Positions 49,535 to 58,356 of a stretch of 64,000 nucleotides of DNA are shown here, piece by piece. Each line of letters begins with the position of its first letter. The first letter of the stretch is position 1. Made by a program: the position numbers and the translations under genes. The notes under the pieces were generated by a model. That model worked only from the letters and a program-made list of their open reading frames with translations. It ran no database searches and had not been told where the DNA came from. Origin of the DNA: an uncultured Armatimonadota bacterium (lineage in GTDB: Bacteria > Armatimonadota > Fimbriimonadia > Fimbriimonadales > Fimbriimonadaceae); NCBI GenBank assembly GCA_903927345.1, contig CAIYMO010000021.1, positions 62,001 through 126,000 of the forward strand, read 5' to 3'.

Positions 49535-50686
49535 TTGACCACCTCCACGCCAACCTTTTATGACATCCTAGGTGTGGGGCCAGTTGCCGATTCCGAGACG
49601 ATTCGTCGTGCGTATCGACGACTCGCCCAGAAGCACCACCCGGACGTGAGCGACTCTCCAGACGCTCATGAAAACATGGCGCGGATCAACGAGGCGTTCG
49701 AGACTCTGACCGACAAAAGTCGGCGCGAAGAGTACGATGCACTCCTCGCTGGGGGACCCCAAGATCAGGCGGAAGCCACCCCCCAAACGCCCGTTATGGT
49801 CCGCTTGGTTAAGCGGCTTCATGGACACAAAACTCCGGTCTACGCAGTGGCGTTTGCACCCGACAGCGGCCAACTCATGTCGGTTGGCTTCGACAACGAG
49901 CTGATCTGGTGGGCAGAAGAAGGCGAGTCCACTCGCCAAACTAAACTCGAAAGTGGAGCAGTTTCGACGCTGCGAGCGTTCGCCGATGGACGAGTGATGG
50001 CTGCAGGATCAACCGAGAGCCATGTAAACGTCTGGCGGCTTGATGGAGAAGAGGTCAAGAACTGGAAGGGCGTCCAAGAAGAGTGGGTGAGCTGCGTTGC
50101 GATCTCCGGAGACGGATCATCGATCGCCGCAGGTTCGGTACACGCTCAGCTGAGGGTCTGCGACGCTCAAACTGGGACGGCAATGTACACGCTGAGAAGT
50201 GCCGACGCAAGCGTCACTGCGGTTGCGTTTAGCTCCGACGGACAGCTTTTGGCCGGTGGGACGGCAGATGCTCGGGTGACGATTCGTGAGGCGAAAACGG
50301 GACGTTGGATCCGAACGATCGAGCGACTCCGTTCGATGGTTACCGCAATTGCCTTCAGTGTTGATAACCAGTTCCTCGCAGTTGCCGGAGTTGATCTCAG
50401 CATCCGGGTCTTTGATCTTTCAACAGGCAATCTCCTCAAAATGGTGTATGGCCACTCAAAGCCGATCGAGGCTCTGGCCTTCCATCCCAACGGCTGGCTG
50501 TTTGCCTCAGGGTCGCGAGACGGCACAATCGGCCTATGGAACGCGGCAAAAGGCATTGGAAGCGTCCGCATTGAGGCGTCATCGCGTCCTATCTCATGCG
50601 TCGCGTTTAACGCGGATGGATCGCGGCTGGCTGCGAGCGGGCAAGATAAGCTCGTCCGCTTGTTTGAGATCACTGCCAAGGTCTAA
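49535..50686 (+). CDS. J-domain protein fused to a seven-bladed WD40 propeller
   Basis: A 383-aa protein starting with a DnaJ J domain (residues about 7-70; TFYDILGVGPVADSETIRRA, HPD at 35-37, EAFETLTDKSRREEYDALL), followed after a short linker by seven WD40-like repeats (about 92-383; for example KTPVYAVAFAPDSGQLMSVG and IEALAFHPNGWLFASGSRDG). J domains stimulate DnaK ATPase and WD40 propellers bind proteins, so it may recruit DnaK to a specific client. The J-plus-WD40 arrangement is unusual. The start is a TTG at 49535. The 3' end overlaps the convergent gene by 4 bp. Confidence 0.85.
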   Translation: MTTSTPTFYDILGVGPVADSETIRRAYRRLAQKHHPDVSDSPDAHENMARINEAFETLTDKSRREEYDALLAGGPQDQAEATPQTPVMVRLVKRLHGHKTPVYAVAFAPDSGQLMSVGFDNELIWWAEEGESTRQTKLESGAVSTLRAFADGRVMAAGSTESHVNVWRLDGEEVKNWKGVQEEWVSCVAISGDGSSIAAGSVHAQLRVCDAQTGTAMYTLRSADASVTAVAFSSDGQLLAGGTADARVTIREAKTGRWIRTIERLRSMVTAIAFSVDNQFLAVAGVDLSIRVFDLSTGNLLKMVYGHSKPIEALAFHPNGWLFASGSRDGTIGLWNAAKGIGSVRIEASSRPISCVAFNADGSRLAASGQDKLVRLFEITAKV

Positions 50687-51126
50687 AGGCTGATCGTACA
50701 GCCGATTGGCTTCGTTTCCTTCACTTTAGGCGCTTGCCCAGCGAGAGCCGATTGGATCGCGTTTCGAAGGTCCGGGCTAGTGGGCTTCCGCCACTTGTAA
50801 TCGGAGCCGTAGGCATCGTCGATCCGCCCCCTGTAGACCAGGCTTTGCCCCATGTAGACCACTGCCGTTGGTACAACCGTGGCTCCGGCTCGCTTCGCCT
50901 CAACTGCCTTGGGATCAAGGAGGAAGGGAGCCATGATCTTGAATTCCTTCTGATGCTGCTTTGCCGTCTTCGTTGTGATTCCGGGTTCTGAGTAGACCAT
51001 TCGGAAGTTAGCTTTTGGGAAATCGCGCACGATCCGATTGACTTCCGGTGAATATCGTCGGCAAATAGGACAGTCAGAAGTGATAAAGAAATCGACTCGA
51101 ACTTGTGGCGTGAACAGGGGCAACAT
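50683..51126 (-). CDS. Thioredoxin-fold protein with CPIC motif
   Basis: A 147-aa protein with a thioredoxin-like start (VRVDFFITSDCPICRRYSPE), redox motif C-P-I-C, and the cis-Pro segment VVPTAVVYMGQSLVYRGRID. The C-terminus KPIGCTISL adds a third Cys. It resembles redoxin-type proteins in Planctomycetes and Armatimonadota. No signal peptide is evident from ATG 51126, so it may be cytoplasmic or its start is misplaced; a TTG at 51132 is the only close alternative. It lies 41 bp after pruA on the same strand, behind a hairpin. Confidence 0.7.
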   Translation of the reverse strand: MLPLFTPQVRVDFFITSDCPICRRYSPEVNRIVRDFPKANFRMVYSEPGITTKTAKQHQKEFKIMAPFLLDPKAVEAKRAGATVVPTAVVYMGQSLVYRGRIDDAYGSDYKWRKPTSPDLRNAIQSALAGQAPKVKETKPIGCTISL

Positions 51127-51135
51127 ATACAAGTT

Positions 51136-51160
51136 GAACGCCGGAGGTCATCCGGCGTTC
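51136..51160 (-). terminator. Terminator-like hairpin after pruA
   Basis: GAACGCCGGA (51136-51145) pairs perfectly with TCCGGCGTTC (51151-51160) around a 5-base loop. The U tract on the minus strand is poor, so it may only slow transcription or limit flow into the thioredoxin-fold gene. Confidence 0.4.
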
Positions 51161-51167
51161 TGCGAAT

Positions 51168-52802
51168 TCACTCGCTAGCGAGGAACGGGTAGCGATAGTC
51201 GGTCGGAGGAACGAAGGTCTCTTTGATCGTCCGCGCCGAGAGCCAGCGATAGAGATTTAGAGCAGAGCCAGCTTTATCGTTGGTTCCGCTTGCCCGGGCT
51301 CCGCCGAAGGGCTGCTGCCCGACAACCGCACCAGTTGGTTTGTCGTTGATGTAGAAGTTTCCTGCTGCATTGCGGAGGAGCTTGGTGGCAGTCTCGACAG
51401 CGTATCGATCTTGGGAGATGACGGCTCCCGTTAGGGCATAAGGCGAGGTTTCATCAACCAGCTTGAGGGTCTCTTCCCATTTCTCTGCGTCATAGACGAA
51501 GAGGGTTAGGACTGGGCCAAAGATCTCTTCGCACATCGTTCGGTACATCGGATCGGTGACTTCAATGACCGTGGGTTCGATGAAGTAGCCCTTTGACTTA
51601 TCGTAGCCACCGCCGACCAGGATGTTCTGGCCGTCTACCTTTGCCTTATCGATGTAGGCGGCAATATTATCGAAGCTCTTCTCATCAATGACAGCATTGA
51701 CGAAGTTGCCGAAGTCCTCGACCGACCCTTGCTTGAAGGATTTAGTCCCTTCGATCAAGAGTTCTTTGACGCGAGGAGCGATGTTCGAGGGGATGTAGCA
51801 GCGAGATGCCGCTGAGCACTTTTGCCCCTGATACTCAAAGGCACCGCGGAGAAGGGCGGTCGCGACCACGGCGGGGTCAGCGGACTTGTGAGCGACCACG
51901 AAGTCTTTTCCACCGGTCTCTCCGACGATTCGAGGGTACGAGCGATAAATGTTGTTGGCAAGACCCTCGCCGATTTGCTTCCACATGGTGTTGAAGACTC
52001 CCGTAGAACCTGTGAAGTGAACTCCAGCGAAGTCGCGGTGGTTAAAACAAACCTTACCGATCGTTGGACCATCGACGTAGATCAGGTTGATAACGCCGTC
52101 GGGGAGTCCGGCTTCCTTCAGGACTCTCATGAACATTTGGGCGCTGTAAACCTGCGTGTTGGCTGGCTTCCAGACGACAACGTTGCCGCACATTGCCGCT
52201 GATGTCGGCAGGTTGCCGCCGATGGCGGTGAAGTTGAACGGAGTGACTGCAAGAACGAAGCCCTCAAGCGGTCGGTACTCAAGGCGGTTGTGCATTCCTG
52301 GTCCGCTGATCGGCTGCTGGGCGTAGATTTCGCTGAGGAAGTGGACGTTGAATCGCAGGAAGTCAATGATTTCGCAAGCAGCGTCGATCTCTGCTTGGAA
52401 GGCGTTCTTGCTTTGCCCCAGCATCGTCGTGCCGTTCATGTACGGACGGTACTTGGTCGCAATCAGGTCGGCTGCGCGGAGGAAGATATTTGCGCGACTT
52501 TCCCAGCTCATATTGCTCCAAGCCTCGCGTGCCGAGAGAGCGCATTCGATGGCCTTTTCGACATGGCTCGCGTCGCCAGCGTGGAAGACTCCGAGGGTGT
52601 GTGCCCGCTCGTGGGGAGGGTGCATGGTGACAGTCTTCCCGGTCCGAACCTCTTCGCCGCCGATGTACATCGGCACATCGACTTGCGTCGCTTTGAGCTC
52701 AGCCAGAACTTCCTTCAACCGCGCTCGCTCAGGTGTTCCCGGAGCGTAGCTCAGGACGGGTTCGTTGACGGGCAGAGCGTAGTGAAAGTCACCAAAGTTC
52801 AT
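51168..52802 (-). CDS. pruA: L-glutamate gamma-semialdehyde dehydrogenase (P5C dehydrogenase)
   Basis: A 544-aa aldehyde dehydrogenase completing proline breakdown, converting glutamate semialdehyde to glutamate with NAD. The ALDH4-type N-terminus NEPVLSYAPGTPERARLKEV is diagnostic. The active-site Glu lies in VGETGGKDFVVAHKSADPA, the Cys in EYQGQKCSAASRCYIPSN, and the C-terminal DKPTGAVVGQQPFGGARASG closes the pattern. It is a stand-alone protein without a proline dehydrogenase domain, and no putA-like gene is nearby. TAAACT lies six bases before the ATG. Confidence 0.95.
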   Translation of the reverse strand: MNFGDFHYALPVNEPVLSYAPGTPERARLKEVLAELKATQVDVPMYIGGEEVRTGKTVTMHPPHERAHTLGVFHAGDASHVEKAIECALSAREAWSNMSWESRANIFLRAADLIATKYRPYMNGTTMLGQSKNAFQAEIDAACEIIDFLRFNVHFLSEIYAQQPISGPGMHNRLEYRPLEGFVLAVTPFNFTAIGGNLPTSAAMCGNVVVWKPANTQVYSAQMFMRVLKEAGLPDGVINLIYVDGPTIGKVCFNHRDFAGVHFTGSTGVFNTMWKQIGEGLANNIYRSYPRIVGETGGKDFVVAHKSADPAVVATALLRGAFEYQGQKCSAASRCYIPSNIAPRVKELLIEGTKSFKQGSVEDFGNFVNAVIDEKSFDNIAAYIDKAKVDGQNILVGGGYDKSKGYFIEPTVIEVTDPMYRTMCEEIFGPVLTLFVYDAEKWEETLKLVDETSPYALTGAVISQDRYAVETATKLLRNAAGNFYINDKPTGAVVGQQPFGGARASGTNDKAGSALNLYRWLSARTIKETFVPPTDYRYPFLASE

Positions 52803-52808
52803 ACCCAG

Positions 52809-52814
52809 AGTTTA
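52809..52814 (-). promoter_or_regulatory. -10 box TAAACT of pruA
   Basis: TAAACT on the minus strand ends six bases before the pruA ATG, indicating a leaderless transcript. Confidence 0.55.
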
Positions 52815-52822
52815 CCGGGCGA

Positions 52823-53176
52823 TCAGCTTTGGCGAAGAATCTTCTCCATCGGGCGGCCCTTCGCCAGCTCATCGACAATCTTGTCGAGATAGCGCACTTC
52901 GCGCATCAGTGGATCCTCAATCTCTTCGATGCGAACTCCGCAGATCACTCCAGTGATTAGGGTGCGGTTCGGGTTCAGAGCGGGTGCTTGGGCGAAGAAC
53001 TCTTCAAAGTTGGTTCTAGCGTCGATTTGAGACTCAAGTTGTGGCTGGGAGTAACCGGTGAGCCATCGTATCACATGGTCAAGCTCCGCCTGTGTGCGCC
53101 CCTTCTTCTCCACTTTCTGGAGATACATCGGATAAACTCCGGCGAAGATCATTGTGTAGATTCGGTGCTGTGCCAT
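52823..53176 (-). CDS. DUF2200 family protein
   Basis: A 117-aa protein that I recognise as DUF2200 from [59 protein letters not shown] and [20 protein letters not shown]. The family is small, cytoplasmic and of unknown function; it includes conserved Arg, Tyr and Trp that could bind a small ligand. The open frame begins upstream at 53203, but ATG 53176 fits the family. No Shine-Dalgarno is seen. It lies just upstream of pruA on the same strand. Confidence 0.8.
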   Translation of the reverse strand: MAQHRIYTMIFAGVYPMYLQKVEKKGRTQAELDHVIRWLTGYSQPQLESQIDARTNFEEFFAQAPALNPNRTLITGVICGVRIEEIEDPLMREVRYLDKIVDELAKGRPMEKILRQS

Positions 53177-53202
53177 ACGAGTTCTCAAGCTGGATCTATG
53201 CA

Positions 53203-53239
53203 AATGCCCTCCCCGTCGAAATCGAACGGGGAGGGCATT
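53203..53239 (-). terminator. Terminator-like hairpin after the oxidoreductase gene
   Basis: A perfect 14-bp stem (AATGCCCTCCCCGT with ACGGGGAGGGCATT) around a 9-base loop, starting 9 bp after the stop at 53248 on the minus strand. The T tract is only three bases long, so it is a strong hairpin with a weak tail. Confidence 0.6.
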
Positions 53240-53247
53240 GAGGGATA

Positions 53248-54570
53248 TCAGACCTTGACGGAGAAGCCAGGGCGGAACTCGGGCTTGATAAGGCTATCAA
53301 ACTCGTTGGTTCCTTTCACCTTCATGTTCTTGGAATCCCACTCAAGGCGAGGGCCGTCGGCCCAGATTGCCAGGTTGCCGAGCAGAACTGCTTCGGTAAG
53401 TGGTCCCGAGTAACCTGGGAAGTTGGAGACGGCTTGGGTTCCGCTCAAGCAGGCGTTGACCCACTCCTTCATGTGACCCGGAGATTGGACAACTTCGGTG
53501 TCTGGAATCGGGTTTCCGCTAACCAGGCTAAATCGAGTGTTGCTCTCATCAGCGCCAAAGATCGTGTCCTTTTCGCAGACGACAATAACGCCGTTTCCGC
53601 CGAACGTGAACAGCTCAGCGAGCTCCTGCGGTGGCTTTTGGCCGCCGTCGTACCAGTGGAGTTTGAATGGGTCCATCTTGCCCTTTGCGCCGTACTCGTA
53701 CGTAACGTGCGCCCAGGTTGGGAAGGACTCCTTGTTGTGGCCGCTGGTCTTTGCCTGAACAGCGAGAGGAGCATCAAGTCCGAGAGCCATGTGTGGCATG
53801 TTGAAGATATGGCAGCCCATGTCTCCGAGAGCACCGGTGCCGAAGTCCCAGAAACCGCGCCATGAGAAATGGTGGTAGCCGTCTGCGTAGTCTCGCATTG
53901 GGCGAGGACCAACCCACATGTCCCAATCGAGTCCCTTTGGAACTGGCTTCGAGGCTGGACGAGGGATTCCTTGCTCCCAATAGACTTTGGCTCGGTCGGT
54001 CCAAAGATGAATTTCTTTGACCTTGCCCCAGGTTCCTTCTCGAAGGAGCTTGGCAACCTTTCGCATTTGGGTGCTCTGGGTTGAGTTGTTGCCCATCTGG
54101 GTGATCGCCTTCTTCTTCTTTGCCAGAATAGCGAGCTGACGAGCTTCCCAAATTGTTCGGCAGAGTGGCTTTTCGGTGTAGGTGTGCATTCCAGCGTGAA
54201 GTGCCAGAACAGTTGCCGGAGCGTGGTGGTGATCCGGGGTGCTGATGATGACAGCATCCATCTTGCCGCGCATCGATGCGATCATCTCTCGATAGTCATC
54301 AAACGCTGCCGCCTTCATGTGCTCGCGCTGAGCTTTAATTCGGTCTTCAAGGTCGACGTCGCATACGGCGACGACTTCTGCACCGGCAGCGACTGCTTGC
54401 TCGCGACCGCTCCAACCCTTACCGCCGCAACCAATAATTCCGACGCGAAGCTTCTGCCCCGGCTCCATCGGCTTTTGAGCCTGTGCGGCTTCTGTTAGAC
54501 CTAAACCAAGTCCTACGGTAGCGGCCACGCCACCCCGCAAAACATCTCTTCTTGAATAGTTGTTGCTCAT
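53248..54570 (-). CDS. Tat-exported Gfo/Idh/MocA family oxidoreductase
   Basis: A 440-aa oxidoreductase with a twin-arginine signal ([20 protein letters not shown]). The Rossmann motif is [20 protein letters not shown], the family CEKP-like element is [18 protein letters not shown], and the second domain contains [18 protein letters not shown] and [20 protein letters not shown]. This subtype is common in Planctomycetes, Armatimonadota and Bacteroidota next to DUF1080 genes. GGAGG lies nine bases before the ATG, and the DUF1080 gene ends 20 bp upstream, so the two form an operon. A role in 3-keto-sugar formation or reduction is inferred from context. Confidence 0.88.
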   Translation of the reverse strand: MSNNYSRRDVLRGGVAATVGLGLGLTEAAQAQKPMEPGQKLRVGIIGCGGKGWSGREQAVAAGAEVVAVCDVDLEDRIKAQREHMKAAAFDDYREMIASMRGKMDAVIISTPDHHHAPATVLALHAGMHTYTEKPLCRTIWEARQLAILAKKKKAITQMGNNSTQSTQMRKVAKLLREGTWGKVKEIHLWTDRAKVYWEQGIPRPASKPVPKGLDWDMWVGPRPMRDYADGYHHFSWRGFWDFGTGALGDMGCHIFNMPHMALGLDAPLAVQAKTSGHNKESFPTWAHVTYEYGAKGKMDPFKLHWYDGGQKPPQELAELFTFGGNGVIVVCEKDTIFGADESNTRFSLVSGNPIPDTEVVQSPGHMKEWVNACLSGTQAVSNFPGYSGPLTEAVLLGNLAIWADGPRLEWDSKNMKVKGTNEFDSLIKPEFRPGFSVKV

Positions 54571-54590
54571 ACCTTGAACCTCCGCCGATG

Positions 54591-55277
54591 TTACTCCGAA
54601 CCCTTGGTTGCCTTCACCTTTAATGGGCGAATTTTGATGTTTTTGAACGACACCAAACCGTGGTCTCCTTGAATTGCGATGTGCCCAATTCCCGCCTTGC
54701 CGAATTCGGGATATTGCTTGAACTTGCTCTTAGCAACGCGCTCCAGGAAGTCTGGGCTGTTCAATACGAAGTCAAAGTAGCGAACACCGTTGACTTCGAC
54801 GAAGCTCTTCTTGGGATCAATCATGATGCGGAAGTGATTCCACTCGCCAATCGGTTTCACCGCATCTTTGTCGGATCGATAGAGCTCGTAGAGGAATCCA
54901 GCGAGTTGACCCTTTGGATCGACTGCCTTGTCCATGATCTGAATCTCAGGACCGCTGAACCAAGGCGCTCCGCCGGAGTCGAGGACATGGAACATGATTC
55001 CGCTGTTCTGCATAGCTGGCATCTTCCAATCAAGTTGGAGTTCAAACCATTCGTACTTCTCGTCGGTGAGGATATCGCCAGCATTGTGCGGATCTTTGCA
55101 CTGGAGTTCGCCGTTCTCAATGACCCAACCTGGCTTGACCCCGGTTCCTCGGAAATTGTGCCAACCCTTGGTGGTTTGGCCGTCGAAAAGGAGTTTCCAT
55201 CCTTGTCGGACCTCACGGGTCGAAAGGGTGTTGTCGGGACCAGCGAGGGCAATTGCAAAAGCTAGCGAGGTGAGCAT
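54591..55277 (-). CDS. DUF1080 (3-keto-disaccharide hydrolase family) protein, exported
   Basis: A 228-aa protein with a signal peptide (MLTSLAFAIALAGPDNTLST) and a DUF1080 jelly-roll: GWKLLFDGQTTKGWHNFRG, ELQCKDPHNAGDILTDEKYE, ELQLDWKMPAMQNSGIMFHV, GPEIQIMDKAVDP and GHIAIQGDHGLVSFKNIKIR. The family has been linked to hydrolysis of 3-keto-glycosides. It is the first gene of a two-gene unit with the Tat-exported oxidoreductase, which fits a periplasmic 3-keto-sugar route. TAGAAT lies six bases before the ATG, so it appears leaderless. Confidence 0.9.
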   Translation of the reverse strand: MLTSLAFAIALAGPDNTLSTREVRQGWKLLFDGQTTKGWHNFRGTGVKPGWVIENGELQCKDPHNAGDILTDEKYEWFELQLDWKMPAMQNSGIMFHVLDSGGAPWFSGPEIQIMDKAVDPKGQLAGFLYELYRSDKDAVKPIGEWNHFRIMIDPKKSFVEVNGVRYFDFVLNSPDFLERVAKSKFKQYPEFGKAGIGHIAIQGDHGLVSFKNIKIRPLKVKATKGSE

Positions 55278-55283
55278 CTGCTG

Positions 55284-55289
55284 ATTCTA
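55284..55289 (-). promoter_or_regulatory. -10 box TAGAAT of the DUF1080 operon
   Basis: TAGAAT on the minus strand ends six bases before the ATG at 55277. The internal gene of the unit has a Shine-Dalgarno instead, a clear contrast within one operon. Confidence 0.55.
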
Positions 55290-55298
55290 GCACGTTGT

Positions 55299-55304
55299 TA
55301 AGTT
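55299..55304 (+). promoter_or_regulatory. -10 box TAAGTT of the HD-GYP gene
   Basis: TAAGTT ends six bases before the ATG at 55311 and supports that start. It lies back to back with the divergent DUF1080 promoter. Confidence 0.45.
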
Positions 55305-55310
55305 CAAATT

Positions 55311-57161
55311 ATGAATATACGACGCGCTGATATATCAGTGAGCTTTTGGTACCTAGCTGTCAATAATGTCACTATGAGGAAGCGGATGTGGTCGGTCATA
55401 GCATCCGCGGTTATCGTGGCGGGAATCGCGATAACGTTTATTGAGAACAAGTACGCCGCTGATGTCGAGCGGGCACGTGATAACTATGTTCTGGAACAAG
55501 CCAAGTCGGATGCAGAAACATCAGTTCGCGTTGAGTCGAGTCTGTCGCATATGTTTCAGGGGTTGAGGACTATCGCCCGTTTACCCGGTGTCCGAAAGAT
55601 TGACCGATACGCGACGAATTTTTCGGCCGACTCACGCTCAACCGTTCAGGAGATCTACAACAATCTTGCTGCCTCCGTCGAAATATCTGAGGTCTACATT
55701 GTTCCGGCAGATTTAGAGCCTGATCGACTTGACCCTAGGACTGGAAAGAACCAAGAACCCATCACGACGTTTGATCACCTCATCGTTGGTCGTTATGCAG
55801 GTGGCGACTCGGAGACGTATGAGACCGAGCCTCTTGAAGAAATTGAGATTTATGAATATCGGCTCATGAAGGAGCAGATTTCCCGGCTTAAAGCGGAGTA
55901 CCCAACCGCGAGCGCGATCAATGGTCTGAACTCTCCCGGGATCATTGGACCTGAAGTTGTGACTTGTGACAACCGCTACGTGAATCCAAAGAATGTCGTT
56001 GATAAAGACCGATCTGGAATGATTTTCTCAGTGCCCTTCTATGGACCTGATGGGAGCTTTAAGGGAGTCATTGCTGGAGTTTTGCTATCACGGGTGGTTG
56101 AAAAAATCATCAGGTCGCCAGACGTCGCGGTCGTAAATCCGATTTACAACTATGTAATCGCCTCACCAGGTGGAGAAGTGGACAAACGCCGTCGTCTCGT
56201 TGATGCCGCACGGCCAGCAACCGATTTGGTTTATTCGCGATGTGTGCCGCTCAACATTCCGGAATTGAGTCAAACGTGGCGCCTTTGGTCTGCCCGTCCG
56301 GATGCGGCCTTTACGAAGTTGCCCGTTCTCCGTCAAGCTGCAAATTTCCGACTCTTGGCTCGTGCTGCGACGTTGATTTTGGTCGCGCTACTGGTCGTGG
56401 TCACCGTTCAGTACGAGCGAAGACAAGTGCTACTTGCAGAATCGAATCAGAACCTTGAAGTGCTGGTCGGCGAGAGAACGACCCAATTGGAAGCCGCGCA
56501 GTTTGAAATCGTTTACCGCTTGGCAAAGACGACTGAGCTTCGTGACGCCGAGACTGGTAACCACAACCTTCGGGTCGCCTACTCCAGCAAGATTATCTCC
56601 GAGACACTCGGATTTGATGCGGAATACCAGCGGCATCTCTTCCTCGCGGCAATGCTTCACGACATTGGGAAGATCGGAATTCGGGACGCGATTCTCTTGA
56701 AACCCAGCAAGCTGACGAATGAGGAGTTTGCCGAAATGCGTAACCACACGATCATTGGCGAAGCCTTGCTCGCGAGCGATATCTCAATTCCAGACGCCGT
56801 TAAAGCGGAGCTTGAGCTCGTTGATTTGACTTCGTCTCCGTTCATTCAACTTGCCGGCGTGATTGCATCGCAGCATCACGAGAAGTTCGACGGCGAAGGA
56901 TATCCCATGGGGTTGGTAGGCGAAGAGATAGATATCTCAGCGCGAATCGCAGCCGTCGCCGATGTGTTTGACGCCCTTCGCAGTTCTCGTCCTTATAAGC
57001 GCGCGATGACCGAGGCTGAGGCGGTAGCTGTTCTTAAAGAGGGTTCAGGGAAACACTTTGACCCAGCGATCGTGACCGCATTTTGTGAGTCACTGCCAAG
57101 TATTCGAGAGGTCTACTTGCACCTTCACGACGGTCCTGATTCGATTTCCCTTGCCGCGTAA
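55311..57161 (+). CDS. Membrane sensor HD-GYP phosphodiesterase
   Basis: A 616-aa protein with an N-terminal TM (about 27-46, SVIASAVIVAGIAITFIENK), an extracytoplasmic sensor region of about 300 aa resembling a Cache-type domain, and a second TM (about 344-365, LLARAATLILVALLVVVTVQ). A coiled-coil linker follows, then an HD-GYP domain (about 395-590; MLHDIGKIGIRDAILL, QHHEKFDGEGYPMGL, ADVFDALRSSRPYKRA). It probably degrades cyclic di-GMP in response to a periplasmic ligand. The ATG at 55311 has a -10 box at the leaderless distance; an internal ATG at 55374 (MRKRMWSVIAS) is the alternative. Confidence 0.9.
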   Translation: MNIRRADISVSFWYLAVNNVTMRKRMWSVIASAVIVAGIAITFIENKYAADVERARDNYVLEQAKSDAETSVRVESSLSHMFQGLRTIARLPGVRKIDRYATNFSADSRSTVQEIYNNLAASVEISEVYIVPADLEPDRLDPRTGKNQEPITTFDHLIVGRYAGGDSETYETEPLEEIEIYEYRLMKEQISRLKAEYPTASAINGLNSPGIIGPEVVTCDNRYVNPKNVVDKDRSGMIFSVPFYGPDGSFKGVIAGVLLSRVVEKIIRSPDVAVVNPIYNYVIASPGGEVDKRRRLVDAARPATDLVYSRCVPLNIPELSQTWRLWSARPDAAFTKLPVLRQAANFRLLARAATLILVALLVVVTVQYERRQVLLAESNQNLEVLVGERTTQLEAAQFEIVYRLAKTTELRDAETGNHNLRVAYSSKIISETLGFDAEYQRHLFLAAMLHDIGKIGIRDAILLKPSKLTNEEFAEMRNHTIIGEALLASDISIPDAVKAELELVDLTSSPFIQLAGVIASQHHEKFDGEGYPMGLVGEEIDISARIAAVADVFDALRSSRPYKRAMTEAEAVAVLKEGSGKHFDPAIVTAFCESLPSIREVYLHLHDGPDSISLAA

Positions 57162-57178
57162 AGGAAGATTGCACTGGC

Positions 57179-57209
57179 AAAAAAATGGCGCATAGTCCAA
57201 CTATGCGCC
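57179..57209 (-). terminator. Rho-independent terminator on the minus strand
   Basis: GGCGCATAGT (57187-57196) pairs with ACTATGCGCC (57200-57209) around three bases. On the minus strand the hairpin is followed by A and then seven T (57179-57185), so it ends the transcript of the lipoprotein/prepilin pair. Confidence 0.88.
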
Positions 57210-57255
57210 GATTGAACTCAAAGTCCTGAAGAATCAGGCTCTGACAATGTTTCTC

Positions 57256-57465
57256 TTATCGTTTTCCGCCGAGCCCAGGTTCAGCCATGCCTCGTGCAAC
57301 CTCAGGTGAGATTCCACGGTCTTGCTGAGCCTTTGCTTCAGAAACAGGAGGCTTTGAAGGAGCATCCAAGAAGGCGTCTTTAGCATCCTCAGAGCCTGCA
57401 CCGCTGCAGCCAGCCAAGAGCAGCGCCGCAGTAACAAGGCTCGACCAGATCAGTTTCCGGCCCAA
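57256..57465 (-). CDS. Small lipoprotein
   Basis: A 69-aa lipoprotein: MGRKLIWSSLVTAALLLAGC gives a clear lipobox (LAGC, lipidated Cys20), followed by an acidic, low-complexity segment (SEDAKDAFLDAPSKPPVSEA) with no recognised domain. The start is a TTG at 57465, overlapping by 16 bp the end of the prepilin reading frame if that is read past its in-frame TGA, which suggests coupled translation originally. It lies just upstream of a minus-strand terminator. Confidence 0.75.
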   Translation of the reverse strand: MGRKLIWSSLVTAALLLAGCSGAGSEDAKDAFLDAPSKPPVSEAKAQQDRGISPEVARGMAEPGLGGKR

Positions 57466-58310
57466 GATGCTCCCCAGAACTTGACGATATCCTTGTCAAC
57501 CAGCTTCTGGCAGTACTGAGCTGTTGTAGAAGCTTCGGTCAGACCTGGGTTGATCGCGGAGTAGCCGACGAATTTTTCGCGACCGTACTTTCCAGCGTGA
57601 CCATCAGCGTAGGCACCGCTGAACTTTGCATCCCATCGCTTTCGTGCGTCTCAGCTAAGGGCGTACCAGCTGAAGCCGTTGGTGTATTGGTCAATGTAAG
57701 GCCAAGCGCTCTCGTAGCCGCGGAAGTACATCCACGAGAACGGCAACGTTCCGTATGCAGTTGGCTGAACCATGATGCGATCCGCCACGCTTTCGATTGC
57801 CGTGAGCGACTTCATGCTGTTGTATCGGCTAGGAGCGGTGCACGTTCCCGAACCGTTGTATGCAAAGCCGTCTGAGTTGAGGCTCAGATTCGTGACCCAC
57901 TGCCAGGTGTAGTAGTACGAGCCACCACCAGTTGGACAGGTGTCGTAATACTTGTCACAGTAGTAAGGAGTGCCGCTGATATTCGCGTCCTCGCGTGGTT
58001 CGGTGGTTGTCGGATCGAAGAAGATACTTCGGTTCTTCACATAGGGAAAGATGCGGCCGACCCAGGTATCCGTGTTGTGATACTGGTTTGCATCAGTTGG
58101 GGTTCCGGTGCCATAGTGCGGAACCGCCATGTCGTCGAAGTCAATCGAGTAAGTCAGGACGCCAAGAGCAGTCTGCTTCATGTTTGAAAGTGAAGAAGAC
58201 TTCTTCGCCGATGCCTTTGCCTGAGCAAAAACGGGGAAGAGAATGGCGGCCAGAATTGCTATGATTGCAATCACGACGAGGAGTTCAATAAGGGTGAATG
58301 CTCTTCGCAT
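57450..58310 (-). pseudogene. DG-type prepilin with an in-frame TGA
   Basis: The first 219 codons (58310 to 57651) encode a type IV-like prepilin with the methylation motif FTLIELLVVIAIIAILAAI and a pilin-like domain. At 57651-57653 the frame has a TGA. Beyond it the same frame stays open for 66 codons to TGA 57450-57452 and encodes the missing C-terminal part (RKRWDAKFSGAYADGHAGKY, the closing DG motif, then AQYCQKLVDKDIVKFWGASW). So a single nonsense change, perhaps CGA to TGA, or a sequencing error, cuts off the conserved C-terminus. Selenocysteine or read-through is possible but unsupported. The next gene overlaps the full-length end by 16 bp. Confidence 0.85.
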
Positions 58311-58356
58311 TTCTCAGTTTCGCCCTCGCAATGTTAGTGGGTTGTTAACTGGATGT

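Noticed and set aside
52290-52892. 200-codon open frame antisense to pruA
   Set aside because: It lies within an unambiguous aldehyde dehydrogenase gene.
57651-57653. TGA as a selenocysteine codon in the prepilin
   Set aside because: Pilins are not known selenoproteins and no obvious SECIS-like hairpin follows directly; a nonsense change or sequencing error is simpler, though not proven.
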